Positions 24,813 to 38,100 of a stretch of 64,000 nt of DNA are shown here, in pieces; the first letter of the stretch is position 1; the number at the start of each line of letters is the position of its first letter. This stretch comes from Neelides folsomi. Taxonomy: Eukaryota > Arthropoda > Collembola > Neelipleona > Neelidae. The notes below the pieces were generated by a model. The model worked only from the letters and a program-made list of their open reading frames with translations. It did not search any database and had not been told where the DNA came from. The translations under genes were made by a program, and so were the position numbers. Location of the stretch: positions 372,001-436,000 of the forward strand of contig JAQGBZ010000005.1 in the NCBI GenBank assembly GCA_034687125.1. Reading direction: 5' to 3'.

Positions 24813-25027
24813 GCCGGTTATAAAGTTTTTATATAACTTTGTAAGTGTTTTATCTAAATTAATACATTACATAACTTGTAAATGATGAACTATAAATCTA
24901 ATCATCAAGTATGCCTATTATAATCTTATCATTCTTTAATGTTTAAACAGCACAAGATAAGGGAGCATTTATTTGTCGCTCTTTTTTCAAGGTTCTTCAA
25001 AAGTGTAACACGAGCTTACTTCACTAA

Positions 25028-25094
25028 TTGTAAGAATTTTATCTTTTAAAGAGCATTTATAAAGATCATTTTTATAAGATCAAAATTCTTGTAA
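25028..25094. repeat. Imperfect foldback repeat upstream of ESD
   Basis: TTGTAAGAATTTTATCTT on the left pairs with AAGATCAAAATTCTTGTAA on the right with one bulge, around a loop of about 30 bases. It ends roughly 85 bases before the ESD ATG, within the likely promoter or 5' UTR intron. Confidence 0.5.
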
Positions 25095-25179
25095 ATTGCG
25101 AATTTAATCATATGGGAGAATTGGCCCATGTGGACTCTAGTTTTTGATAAATAAACCATTTTTATTATTTTTGTAGAGA

Positions 25180-26600
25180 ATGGCGGTCGTTGAATTGGTC
25201 AGTTCCGTTAAATGTTTTTCGGGTTACCAGAAAGTGTTCAAGCATTTCAGCTCGGCTGTAGGATGTCAAATGAACTTTTCCTATTTTGAACCTTCCGGCG
25301 AAGAAGGTCAAAAGTTCGATGTACTTTTTTATCTTTCCGGATTGACCTGCACGGAGCAGAACTTCATTCAAAAGGCTGGATTCCAACAATATGCAAATGA
25401 ACACAAATTCATTGTCGTTGGGCCGGACACTTCTCCGAGTAAGATTTTTAAAAGTTAATTTATTTATTTATTTAAAGTCACAGGGGCCAATTTCTCCACG
25501 TTATTGCACATTGCACATTTCAAATCGGAATTTGGTGTTTTAAGTTGGCCCAATGTCATATTTCAATTTTAAATTTGTATTATTTCAATATATTATTTTT
25601 AATTGTTAAGGAAATAAATTAAATGGGTAAACTTAAAACATGAAATTGAATTTTGAAATGTGCAATAATGTCATGAAATGGGCCCCTGATGAATAAAATG
25701 ATCTAAATTGGATTTGTTTTATACAGGAGGACTCAACATACCGGGTCAAAGTGACAATTGGGATTTTGGAGAAAGTGCCGGATGTTATTTGGACGCATTG
25801 ATGGACCCTTGGGCAAAAAATTACCGAATGTACACTTATGTCACCGAAGAACTTCCGAAGCTCATTAAGGAGAATTTTCCAATAACCGGAAAAATGGGAA
25901 TTTTTGGACATAGCATGGGGGGACATGGAGGTTAGAATTTTTATTCATTTATGAACATCGAATCTTAAATAACCTTTATTATATTATGTTAAGCCAGAAT
26001 AAATCATTAGGTTGATTAATTTAATTGGAATTATTTATCTTTCAGCAATTGTTTGCGGTCTGCGTAATCCAGATATCTTCAAATCCATTTCTGCCTTTGC
26101 TCCCATTTGCAATCCGACCAATACTGAATGGGGAAAGAAAACTTCATTTAAAAATTATTTGGGAGATGAAAATCGGGATAAATGGGATATCTACGATTCC
26201 TGCGAAGTGATGAAAAAATATGAAGGACCCAAAAGGAAGATTTTGGTGGATCAAGTAAGAATTAAATTATTTCTCGATACGAAATATCATCGATCGAAAG
26301 CATCAACTTGACTTTCACCGTTATTTTTATAGGGAGCTGGCGATGAATTTCTCGATTCTATGCTTAAACCTGGAAATCTAAAAGATGCAGCGGCTTCGAA
26401 CGAACGAATTGAATTGAATCTCAGAATGCAGGTAAATGAAAATAAATAAAAATTGTAATGTTAAGAAAAGCTATCTTTTGAACTTTTAATTATGTTTTTT
26501 ATTTCCATTTCAGGAAGGATACAATCACTCGTACTATTTTGTACAAACATTCATCAAGGATCACATCAAGCATCATAGGGAAGTTTTAAACACCAATTAA
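25180..26600 (+). CDS. ESD: S-formylglutathione hydrolase (esterase D)
   Basis: Cytosolic serine hydrolase that completes glutathione-dependent formaldehyde detoxification, releasing formate and glutathione. Five exons: 25180-25438, 25727-25930, 26046-26254, 26333-26431, 26514-26600; 285 aa (human 282). Visible hallmarks: [34 protein letters not shown], the nucleophile serine in [17 protein letters not shown], the acid in [10 protein letters not shown], and the catalytic His in [10 protein letters not shown]. All three catalytic residues are present. An AGA triplet and an acceptor-like TTTTTGTAG precede the ATG, suggesting a 5' non-coding exon. Intron 1 contains a 206-bp foldback element. Confidence 0.97.
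25482..25687. mobile_element. MITE-like foldback element in ESD intron 1
   Basis: The sequence begins AGGGGCCAATTTC and ends with the near reverse complement GAAATGGGCCCCT. The inverted arms run about 60-70 bases (25482-25552 and 25624-25687) with few mismatches, including shared TTATTGCACA and GTTTTAAGTT blocks. The centre is AT-rich. There is no coding capacity, which suits a non-autonomous MITE. No clear target-site duplication is visible. It could instead be a degenerate structured intron hairpin. Confidence 0.6.
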
Positions 26601-26729
26601 AATTTTGATTTTGGATTTATAAACTACTGATATAGACCTACTATTGAATTACAATAAACATGCTACAGATTCGAAACAAACTAAAGGTTTTTTCTTATTT
26701 AACATTTAATTAAAATTTCAAATATTAAA

Positions 26730-28405
26730 TTAGCCTTGTAAAACTGGGGATCTGTTTATATTTACAACACAGCCGGGTTTTAAACGTCGAAAAGATTCAA
26801 TTGCAGAATCACTGAGATTTGTGTAATGTGCATCAAGTTGAGATAAATTAGTTACTGCAGATTCTCCAAGAATTCTTAGGGCTAAATCAGTTATTCTGGT
26901 TCCCGATAAATCGATTTTCTGAAATGAGAATTTATTATTTAGAAATTCCAATTTTATCATTTTCCACATTTTTAATGGTTAAGTTAATTGTTTAAATACC
27001 CTTAAGTGTTTTGAATGCCTCAAACTTGAAATACAATGATCGGTTATGAGATTATATTGGTTTTCATTTTCAGCCAAAGTATCATATTGGCCAATATAAA
27101 ATTCTTCTATAGTTGGTAATGCTCCAAGAGAAGAAAGTTCAGTGCTTCCAAAACTAGTATTAGTGGCATCTAAAATCTGTAAATTAAAAATAATTAAAAT
27201 TTTGTAATTGATGGATGTAATTAAATACCTTAAGTTTTCTAAATCCAAAACGTGATGCTAATGAAGTATATGCCAAACAATTCCCAACATCTCGGCATCC
27301 TATTTAAAATTAAAAAATTCCAAGATTAATATTGTGTGGAGAATTGAAAGAGTGTAAAATCTTTTAGCCCTTATTTAACGAAATTCCAATTACCTCTTAT
27401 TCCCAGTCGTGTTAAATTATTTAATCTACTTAAAGCGAGAAGAGCATGCGAAGAAACCCAAGTGCAGTCTGTGAGGTCTAAATCCTCAAGCAATTCGAGT
27501 TTTAAGTTCAAATCCTGAAAGTCAATGAGATTTTTAGTTTACATTTTTAAAATTTTAATTGAAATTAACCTTGAAGTATGCGGATTCCTCATTCACATTA
27601 GTCATGAGAGTACCAGTCAAATGTAGGAGTTTAAGGGTATTGGGTAAAAATTGCGGACTAAACAATTTCCCATCAATCTACAAAATGGAATTTTAATAAA
27701 AACTATACATTTAATCAAACTAAATTGAATCAATTATGTAAATACAACGTGCATTTGATTTATATAAAAGTGACTTTTGCTATACCTTTTGCCGAATTAA
27801 GTACAATTTTGTTAAATTGAGATCCACCGTATTTGGAGCTTTTGGAATTATTTTGGACAACATTGAGAGTGATAAACTAGAACGATATCCTCGGTTAAAT
27901 CCATGATTTTTAGATGAAACTCTCAAAGATTTTGTTTTCTTTGAAAGAAATTTTCCAAATACCAACCTTAAAAATTAAAAACATCACTATAAAGACTTTC
28001 CAATTGTTAATAATTTTAGCACTTAAATTAAATAGCAAAAATTGAATTACTTTAAAGAGTAATAATCATCCTGTGGATCTTTAATGTGAATCCATAAATT
28101 CTTTTCTTCTGTAAGTCTTTTAAGTTTTCTGCAAGATCTATACAAATAAAAAGAACATTTTCAAATGTGCTTGTTTACTTAATCGATCAACAATATCAAC
28201 TTAGACATAGAGTGAGAGCTAAAAGTAACCTGTGGACATTTATCAAGTCTTGAGTGGTCAATTCCCTTAAAATCATAAGGAGAATCTCATCAGATAAATC
28301 AAGAAGAGCCGAATTTTGATCTTGTAGACATTTCTTTAGGTTAAATGTCAAATTGTTATCAAAATCAATAACTTCATTAAACTCTCCTCTCATATGTTTA
28401 GACAT
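26730..28405 (-). CDS. F-box and leucine-rich-repeat protein (FBXL-like substrate receptor)
   Basis: Probable SCF ubiquitin-ligase substrate receptor. Eight exons in transcript order: 28405-28230, 28137-28051, 27966-27786, 27677-27570, 27514-27394, 27299-27229, 27176-27000, 26918-26730; 369 aa. An F-box lies at about residues 35-75 (LLDLSDEILLMILRELTTQDL, then NVHRSCRKLKRLTEEKNLW). The rest has irregular leucine-rich repeats, e.g. LELLEDLDLTDCTWVSS, NLTRLGIRGCRD, LKILDATNTSFGST and IDLSGTRITDLALRIL. Repeat ends coincide with exon ends, as in modular LRR genes. I cannot assign it to a named FBXL. An in-frame GTG further upstream is ignored. The coding sequence is AT-rich, unlike the genes in the first 12 kb. 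Confidence 0.78.
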
Positions 28406-31400
28406 TTTCCACCCTTCACAATTCCCCACTAAACCTTTTATTTAATTCTAACATCTAATAGTTAATTCAATTAATTAACTAACTAAAATCTACCTAATTA
28501 TACAGAATCTACTGAATTAACTATTCAATTAACTTTGAGTTCAATTTGAACTGTCAATTTAAAATGTTGAATAAAATTGGAATTCTCGTATGAAATTAAT
28601 GTTATTCTCTTCATTTAGTATGCACTCCTTTTCCAAAGTCTCATTTTGGACTAATGTCAATCAACCCTTGATGAACTTTGGATGAAGAACTTTCCTATGT
28701 ATTTTAAAGCCCAGGTTCTTTGGATGTTTCCTTGTAGGGCTTCAGAAACATGTTTGATCCCTTGTCGAGTATGAGAGCAACATTCACCCTCCACCCCCAG
28801 TGCCAAGAAGTGGTAAAAGAATAGAGGGGTTGCGTGTCCGTTGAGTCAACGTGGTGGTCCTTGCACTTCTCCTCCCCAAAACCATATCTGCTCCTCTGAG
28901 CATTCCAAATTCCAATCCAAGTGTTCAGAAGTGGGGTTGTTTTCTTTTTTATAACTTCATTTAACATTAATCCCTCACAGTCTCAGACTGGGAAGACCCC
29001 TTGCAGCTTCCAGCATCCTTCCGTCTTACAATTTTCTTGCATTCACTTATTTTAAGATTCAAGATTCCTGGATTTAACTCTAAAGTGTTTTGAAAATGTG
29101 AGTGAAATGAAATCGTAGATTCGAAAATGCGCACAAGGTGAGTCATTTTTTAAATTAAAAATAATAACTAAATTGTTGATAATTGAGATTGTTTTATGAT
29201 TAAATGCTCCTAGTGGTTTTGATCTCTTTTTGGTTGTTTTAACTTCTATTTTAGTTGATTGAAGATAAGGATAAAGTTGTAGCTTATGTTAACATTTATT
29301 TTCTTATCCTTTGTCATGCTGGCTTACTTACCAATTCCTCTTGAATGGTTCTTTGGTCATAGAATTCTGGTTAAATGGAATACAATTACGACTTTTGTAT
29401 GTATTTATTTAAATATAAAAAGTTTAACAACAATAATACATGTATGGTTTCTTAAACGGTAGGATTGAACACTTGAGATGAAAAACATTTAAATCTTACA
29501 TTTAATAAACAGCAACCTGTAAACAATGAGTTTTAAAACTTTGTTTGCGTTTAAAGTTGGTTCAAGTCAACGAGGCCAGTTGTAATTGTGTATTTAATAA
29601 TAAATACAATCATCATGGACTTTTACTCTCAGGACCAGGCACGTCAATATTGAAGCATATGCCAAATTGAGAATTACAAGATTTCGTGTTTATCTTTAGC
29701 TGAAGAAATATAAATGTAATCTCATTCTTATCTTTCTTTCGTAACTGAAACTATTACTTTTTAGATAGGAATATCTCCCTTAATAAAAAAGTAATATTGC
29801 CAAATTAAGATACAATAAAAAGTAAAAAGCTCGAGGGTCGGTTTGAGGGGAAAAGAATGAAAAATGGAACATTATAGATTACGCTATAACATTTCAATTT
29901 AACATTGCTATAAAATGATTAATTGGGAAATGAACACAAAAGAGGTGTCTTCCTTGTCTCCTCGATTTTTGTTTGTATAATTGAGAGTGCGGATGACTCG
30001 AGGGTTGCGAATCAACTGAACGGAGGGAATTGAGCAACTCGAATCTCGCGCATCGGAGTTTCTCGGTCATAACCCGAATCCCTTCGGGTGAGGCTCTCTT
30101 GTTTTCCTACTTCAGTCGCAGATTTTCCCCACGGCTGCAACCAGCTCATTTCCGCACTTTTCTCTACATCATTGTCAATTCGAGAAAATCTACCCTTGGA
30201 AATTGAGGATTTTTTTAGTTGAATGCAATTCAATTGTTTCTTAATTCATAAGCTCATACAGAAACTTCCCTCAACTTCCTTAAAATCCAATAACAAAACA
30301 TTGGCTGGTTCTCTGTGTTGTGAACGTGCAGAATCTCTATGATCATATGTCTAGGAATTACAATGATTTCTTTGAAATTGAGATATTCTCTGAAAATTCC
30401 TTTAAAAATGTTCGAAACTTAAAAGTTAACTTTATAAAAATTTTCGGTTAGGGTGAATTCATTTATAATTAAAAATCAAGATTGAAGTGCGAATAGCTTG
30501 TGGATCGTTGATCTTTTAGATTTGTAAATAAATGAATCCTTATTTATTATTTCACATGTTGTTCTACTTCACCTCGTACCGTCAGCTAGCACCCTTCCAA
30601 CACGTACAAGTTCTTCATAAAAATACAAATGAATATTCAGTCACACATTAAACTCAAAAGTTGCAAAAAGGAAGTGCGAACGTGTGAAAACACAAAATTA
30701 TAAACAAAAGGTAGGAGCCAGTTTGAGTCGCCCCTTTCCATTAAGTCTATTATTATAACCATCATATCATTTAAATAACGTACATTTAAATAAAGTACAA
30801 CAGTACAAGTAAGGAAATTAAATAGCAAAGTTCATCCAATAATCCTTAGGTTAATCATTTTATACATCAAATTCCCTCTTTTGTCTTCATTTACCATTTT
30901 AATGTTCCTAGCATTAATATTTGCTAATGAGGAAAAAACTTAAGGGTCCCTCAACCGTTTCGAATGCAAATTGTTCATTTGTATTCTTTATCCATATACG
31001 CAATTTGTATAAAGGCTGTAAAGTTTGAAGACTTTATTGTTTGCGTTTTATAGTTTAAATGGAGCCATTTGATGGTTCATTCTTCACTTTATCGATTTCT
31101 CTATAAATCATCATCTGGTCATGGCACATTAATAGTTTAACAAGTAATATTGAAGTGCTTTTATTCACATTAATGGAACTTTTAATAATTGAATCCTATT
31201 TCAAGCTGTGGCAATTTAAACTTGTCTGTGTTTGGAGAAATTGTCTCGTATGAAAAGATGATGACAAAGGAGTTTAACAATATTTGAATATTTATCCTTT
31301 GTGTTTTACTATTTGGAACATTTTACAAAGTCTGGTTGTTTTTATTGATTTCAGATACAAAAGAGAGTTGATGAAGCTCGGGAAGATCTGTTAATGCGAT

Positions 31401-32183
31401 GTGAATGAAAAAGGTCGCACAAAGTTTGCAAACCACCTGGCGACCTCACATCCGTTTTTCATTTCCGTTCGAGTCCTTTCTCGTGGAACGTGATGAGGGG
31501 AGTTCCACGGCCTTAATCCGCTCATTTCAGGTATTGTGCAGATCCGTCCATTACTCTCACTTTTAATGTTAGACCATCTATAAAAGACTATTATGCAATA
31601 ATCTCTTCAAATGGGGAATCGGAAAACGTGTTGCTCGGTTGATCCGACGACTTTTTTTTCTATTTTCCAAAACTGAGTGAATTTTTAGTTTTAAGCTTCA
31701 GCTTTAAATCCATCAACATTGGCAACATCCCTTGTACTTGTGTTTACTAAATTTACTATTATAGGACAATCACAACAGTATTTACTGAAAAAATAGCATA
31801 GTGGTTTAGTGCGTATTTTATAGTAGTGACGAGGGTTAATTATATTTAAAAATTAATTGGAGTAGAAAATTAATTGCATTTAGCTTATAAGGAGGAAAAA
31901 TATAGTTAAATAGAGTATACCTTACTTAATGGGGAAATGGTGAAGAAGTTGAAGATTTGGAAATGTTTTTGAATGGGAATTGAAGATATTTCATTTTTCC
32001 TTGCGGGATCCAACACGAGCTTTTGAGAGTACAAAAGAATGATGAATTTATTTCCTTTCTAGTTTCGACAATTTGAGCGAGTGCCAAAGACATTTGAAAG
32101 TGATCATTCGATTTATGCTCCCAACCAAAAGGGGGATTTAAGTGAAGTTGAGTGAAGGATCTCAAAGATCCGTTAATGTGAAG
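28406..32183. other. Head-to-head region F-box gene / Pellino, with probable Pellino 5' UTR exons
   Basis: About 3.8 kb without a recognised coding gene. Two exon-like segments fit a non-coding 5' leader for Pellino: one ending in ATGCGCACAAG|GTGAGT at about 29138, and one between TGATTTCAG and CTCATTTCAG|GTATTG at roughly 31354-31530. Short open frames on the minus strand at 28704-28967 and 30012-30233 resemble no family and are not called. Confidence 0.45.
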
Positions 32184-35100
32184 ATGGGACAAATTGACCC
32201 CAAGGAATCCGAAGGGCATCACAAAGAAGCTGTCGTCGGAGTTTCTCCAACTTCTGGACAGCCCATTAAATATGGAGAGCTCGTCGTTCTTGGGTAAGTT
32301 AAACTTTAATCTTCCTGTTAATATTTATAAACACTCAAAACAGATACCTTTGATATAGCCAAGTTAATTTTATTACAATTGAACTACATTGATCTACATG
32401 TTATTTATTTAAAAACCTAAATCTCCCTAATGTTTAAAAAGTTAATTAAGTTTTAGTTAATCGTTAATTCCGTATCATATTCTTTGTTATTTCTCATACC
32501 TTGGAGGAAATTTAATTAATCTCGGTTAAGAACATAAATTAAGCATAAGCAAGTTATTATTATCTGAATTGGACAAGTTCGATTTATATTAAAGTGATTT
32601 TTAATTTATAATCTCCCTACTTTTCAAAGAGTTAATTGTGATTAAAATTAAAATGATTCAATAATTTTCATTTCCTTTAATTAGTCTCCAATTACACATT
32701 TGACCGTAAGAAGGTCGGAAACTAAAACAAAGGCTTGGACAAATCCACGAAAAATTTTGACATTGAAATTAATTGTCCCTAATTAACTTTATTGAATTTT
32801 AATGAACTTTTCATTGTTTCATTATTAAACTTAATGAATTAATCATTTTGGTTTTAGCCTTCAAACCTATGGCATGTCACAGGTCACGTTATAAAGCTTG
32901 TATATTCAAAATTAAATATTTAAATGCCTGTTCCATTCATAAAGGTAACTCCCTTCTCTCTCCAAGTTAGCTAATTTTATTTGCAAGAGGAAATTGATAA
33001 ATAGCACGTGCATACATTAAATTTCACTCGCTGTTCATTCACGCCTGGAAAATTGAAAGACAAAAAGAGTAGAACGCATAATATTAAAAAGAGGCAAACT
33101 ATTATTGCTCGTGTCCTAAATATTTCTATTATTTTGTCTATGCACATACCAAAATATTCTTTTATCTCCTTTTCCCTCCATGTTTTACTATTTACATTTG
33201 GACTCATCGTCAGTTTACGATCATACATTTACTATTTTCATCCCATTTCTTCATACATTTTTATTTTACTTACTCTTAGACCCAAATTGGACTCACAGAA
33301 AAGTGTTTGCGAAGGAGTAGGTGTGATAAGAGTGAAAAGATAATGATTTGATTAGTCAGCATATCAAATATGGCCTCAATACGAGAAAGGAAAATAAACC
33401 AAAATTTTTACTCAACTTTTTTATCTTCTATTTTAACTTCGTCGGCAAGTTGTCGGTAACGTAATGATTGGAATAAAAGTCGAGAGCATATTATTATATG
33501 ATCTTCATTGACTGTAATTAGGACCGAGTGGTAAAAGATAATAATAATAGCCTTTGGCCAATGGAGACAAATTGTCGTGAGACGAAGAGCAAAATCAAAT
33601 GATCGTGGGGAGTCTTCCAAGGAAAGTCTTGGGCTCTTGAATTGATGAAAAGCATTCATTTGAGTGTGGAATACTATTTAATACTTTTATCGATTTACGC
33701 CGTCGTCCGCTCAAAGCCCCTGTGCCCATTTCATGCAAAGCGATTCCTACTACTACTAATTGACTCCATCAAAAGAACTAGAATTACACAACTAACAATA
33801 AACCATTTTTTATATTACAAGGCTTCCAAATTGTGAGTCACAATGATTCTCAACACTTTAAAAATATTCTCTCAAATTCCTTCTTTTATGAGTACTCGTA
33901 CAAAATGTAGGGCAACGGATGGAGATTTTAGACCAAAAAAATATGCATAAAATAGTCTTACCACGAGGATCAATTCATTCTCTTCATCCGCCTCTCCCAT
34001 GTCATTAGACTTCATTAAACGCGAGAGTCTTAAGACTCCACGCACGAGTCTGAATTGGCTATTAATTTCGGAAAACTAACAATCGCTTAACTGAAACCAA
34101 CCGGGACTCGCTACGGAACAATTGAGTGCACAATGCATTATCGCCCTCCACACTGGGAAACTTACCTCAGATTTTGTAAAAGTGTCTTGAATTATATTCA
34201 TTAACCATATATTGTATTGTGAGGGTTTAATTTAATCTATCTATTATGTAGGAAGTACTAAAGTGACTTTGAAGTATTACAGGAATATTTTTTAAAAAAT
34301 ATTCCATGCAATTTAATCTTTATTTTCTTTATGGATGTAAATGGTAAAGATGGATTTAAAAAAGCTTCAATTACGCACTCCATTAATTTTCATTCGAAGA
34401 CATAAGACACGGATCCTTCTTTTTTCCATTTAGTATATCCATACCTCTACCTGTATTACTTTACCTATAATGACCTGGGAATTTTCCTTCATGGCAGAAA
34501 AATTCATTATGTGTGTAAAAGATAGCTGACAAAGGGAGATACAAAAAGTGTCCTTTCCCAATTTACCGTTATTTGCACTCATCTTGATGCTTTTTACACC
34601 TTGAGTTGAGATTGAGATTGCCAAATCCAAGTAGGGAAATTCTGCTTTGACAAAAGAGTTATTTCATTAATAAAGCATATTTTATTTTTAATTAAAAAAT
34701 TTTACGAGTCTTTGGAATTGTTGTTATTATTCAATTTCTCTTTTAGCTCATAACTTTAATTTCGTCTTGTAACACTTGTAATATTTTAAACTGCAAAATA
34801 CGCAATTGTTAATGTTATACTTATGTGATAAGCATAAGCTTATTTATACGTAAGCAATATTATAGTCATGTTACGCTTTCTTTTTACATTATAAAGTATG
34901 TACTTATGTATGTGCAAGTTAAAACAAAAGCTGATTCATTATGTTATTGCAGACCATTTATTTGTTTGTTGTTCAAGTCTGGCTAAATTTAGACTTTATT
35001 CTTTATATAATTCATAATTAGAGAACAAATGTCACGAATTCAACGTCGGTTCGATTGCTCATCTCATAAATTCTCATGATTTATGCGAACACAATTTGCC

Positions 35101-38100
35101 AGAAATGACAATTTGATGATGAATGGAAGTTTGTGTGAGAGTTTGAGTCTTTTGATTTATTACCTCTGCAGTATTATGCTGATAATGTATTTTACTGAAT
35201 GCATTATTAATAACAAAAACATGATACATTATACTCGTTAACTCCTCATTGTCATTACCGACATTTAACACTAATTTAATCCTTTTTTCATTTCCCTAAT
35301 AATGTCCAATGCACACATGAAGAAATAAAGTAGTTTTTGTTAAATAATTACATTCGAGTTGTTATGTTCATCCAAGTGTGTTTTTGTTTTTGTATAGGTA
35401 CAATGGTTTCCTGCCGCAGGGTGATAAAGGTCGACGACGCTCCAAATTTGTCTTTTTCAAGCGTGAGAAGGGGAATGGGATCAAACGGTCGAAGCACTAT
35501 GTCGTGGACACTCCGCACACGTCTCAAGCAGTCCTCGATGCCAATGTCCATTCCATTTCATACACTTTATCCAGAAACCAAGCCGTGATTGTGGAATATG
35601 GCCATGATGACGAAACAGACATGTTCCAAGTAAAGTCTCTTTAAAACTTGATTCTTACCATTAAAATTAAAACTGGAAAAAACAATGACCTTAAAATGAC
35701 CTAAAATTAAACTCTGTATTTTAAACTGACCTTAAAATACAAAAGATAAATATAAATGTCAATGATAAAATGAATTATTGGAAATAGGATCTTAAAAGTA
35801 AATGTATGTTTAACCTTTAAATATTCCAGATTGGACGAAGTTCTGAGATGCCAATCGACTTTGTGGTGATGGACACAGTGGCAGGAGACAAATCAGGAGG
35901 GGTGGATAAGTCAATGCAGTCAACTATTTCCAGATTCGCTTGTCGGATCCTCGTAGATCGAAAACCTCCATATCAAGCCAAAATCTACGCTGCTGGGTTC
36001 GACTCATCTCGGAATATTTTCCTAGGCGTAAGTTGGTCCACTTTTCTGTTTGTTCAATTCTCTGCTAATTCTCCTAATTGGCATTGGCATATCTTGTATG
36101 AAGAGTCAACGAGATGAAGATTAATTAAAAATGAGGGATGTGGGAATTAAAAATTCTTCTAACTTTTACTTCTTTTCATTTTCATTGAAGAGAAGTAAAA
36201 ACTCTCAAAGTATAAAGAAAACCAGGAAAAGAAAAATAGAGCTAGTGAATTTATTAAATTAAAAAAATCCTATTTGGAACTCGAGACATTCAAGACATAA
36301 AATAAGACATAATGTAAAGAGAGAAGTTCCGGATGAAAGTGAAAAGCGGATAAAGAACTTGACCTGAATCTCCTCATATGGGCAGATATGTGGAATTGTG
36401 TTATTTTATATATAGGAAACTTCTTCCTTCCAACTGGAGTGGAATTGGAAATGAGGCTGAGGTTCTATCGATCTCTTTCCTAAATGCAATTTCTCATGTA
36501 AGGTTGATAGGAAGTTTAGGAAGAGAGGTGAGGGTTGAAAAAGTAGCTGGAAACCGCTGAGCTTCGTGACTCTCTCAATGAATTCCTCTTGAGATAATGA
36601 AAAAAGTGTGTTTCATATCCATTTGTATAATGTATGGAAGAAAAGGCGTATTAAATATATACCTTCCTACATTCTTAAATTCTTATCCTTCCAAATATGT
36701 CCTTTTAATATCTTTCTCGAAGGAGATTCGAACTTCGCTCCACTTCCTGCCCATTCAATGGTGCTTGAAATTATTTAATAGTCATTAACAATGAACCCAC
36801 GAAACGGTTGAGTCGTTCAGGAACGTGAAGAATTCTTCATTCCACAATTTATTTATAATGCTCGCACACGACCATGTTTCTTTAACCTCACCAACGTCAA
36901 TTTTACCAATCTAATTTCCTCCAACTACATAAATAACGAATAAGTATTACAATACCAATATTACGATACAGCATTTATTATAAAGCTACTTTGTTTTAAT
37001 GGATAAATGAACGTATTTTCTTAAATTTAGGAAAAGGCGACAAAATGGGAAGAAAATGGAGTTATTGATGGTAAGAGAAAAAAAGAATATTTAAATGAAG
37101 AATGTTAGGAATTTATCATTGATTTGATTGTAGGGCTTACAACGAATGGAGTTCTTTTGCTCCACTTGAAAGGGAATTTCGTTGGAGGGAACGCTAAAGC
37201 TCTTCCTTGGAGAGAAGTCTCCGTCAATGGAGGAATGTACGCAATGCGAGAGTCGAGGTACACCTTGTTCAATAATTTATTTCCTCTTCAAACAGAATTC
37301 ATTAGAATATAAATGTAAAAAATACGTTAATTTTGGGAAATTTCAAATGTTAGATCCGCGCCCCAAAAGGGTCGTAAAATGGATTTGGAGTCAAACGTCC
37401 TCGAAGATGGTTCTATGATTGACCTCTGCGGAGTCACACTTTTATGGAGATCTGCTGAGGGATTACAAAACTCTCCGGTAATTCGAATCTATGCAATTTT
37501 AACAACACTAGATTTATTTCGTTCTCCGAGAATGAATTCTCTGACTGAATGTGAGAAAAAATGCAATTTAATCTTTTTCTCTTTAGTCTCGGAGGGAGTT
37601 GGAGGAGATGTTGGATACTGTGAACGCAGGGCGACCACAGGTAAAAAAACTCAATCATTTACTTCATTTTTAAATTCCCTAAATGTTTTTTCTAATAAAT
37701 TTCGATTTAAATTATAGTGTCCAGTGGGGTTGAATACTTTGGTAGTGGGACGAAAGACGAATTCGCTTGATCGTCAGCCATATATTTATCTTCGTTGTGG
37801 GCATGTCCAAGGGTAAATTAAAATTAAATTCATATTGATTATTTGTATTTGTAGAGATTAAAGTAAATAGTATAAGAATTAATGTGACAGCTTTTAATCG
37901 TAATTTTTCATTAGGTTGCACGAGTGGGGTTTCAAGAAAGGTGGGGAGTCAAAGGAGCGCACATGTCCCATCTGCCTCACCAATGGACCCTTTGTGGCCC
38001 TTTCAATGGCCTACGAGGCCGCGACGTACACTGACTGTGGCCCTCTCACTCACGCTTTCTTCCCTTGTGGACACATGGTGTCAGAAAGAACTGCAATGTA

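Larger units (their letters stand above)
23225..25179. other. Head-to-head intergenic region MBTPS2 / ESD
   Basis: About 1.95 kb of AT-rich DNA between two divergent genes, so it should hold both promoters. Three inverted repeats lie in its right half (described separately). A TTTTTGTAG acceptor ends three bases before the ESD ATG, so a non-coding ESD first exon probably lies here. No coding potential is recognised. Confidence 0.55.

Noticed and set aside
28704-28967. 87-codon minus-strand frame upstream of the F-box gene
   Set aside because: No similarity to any family and no splice support.
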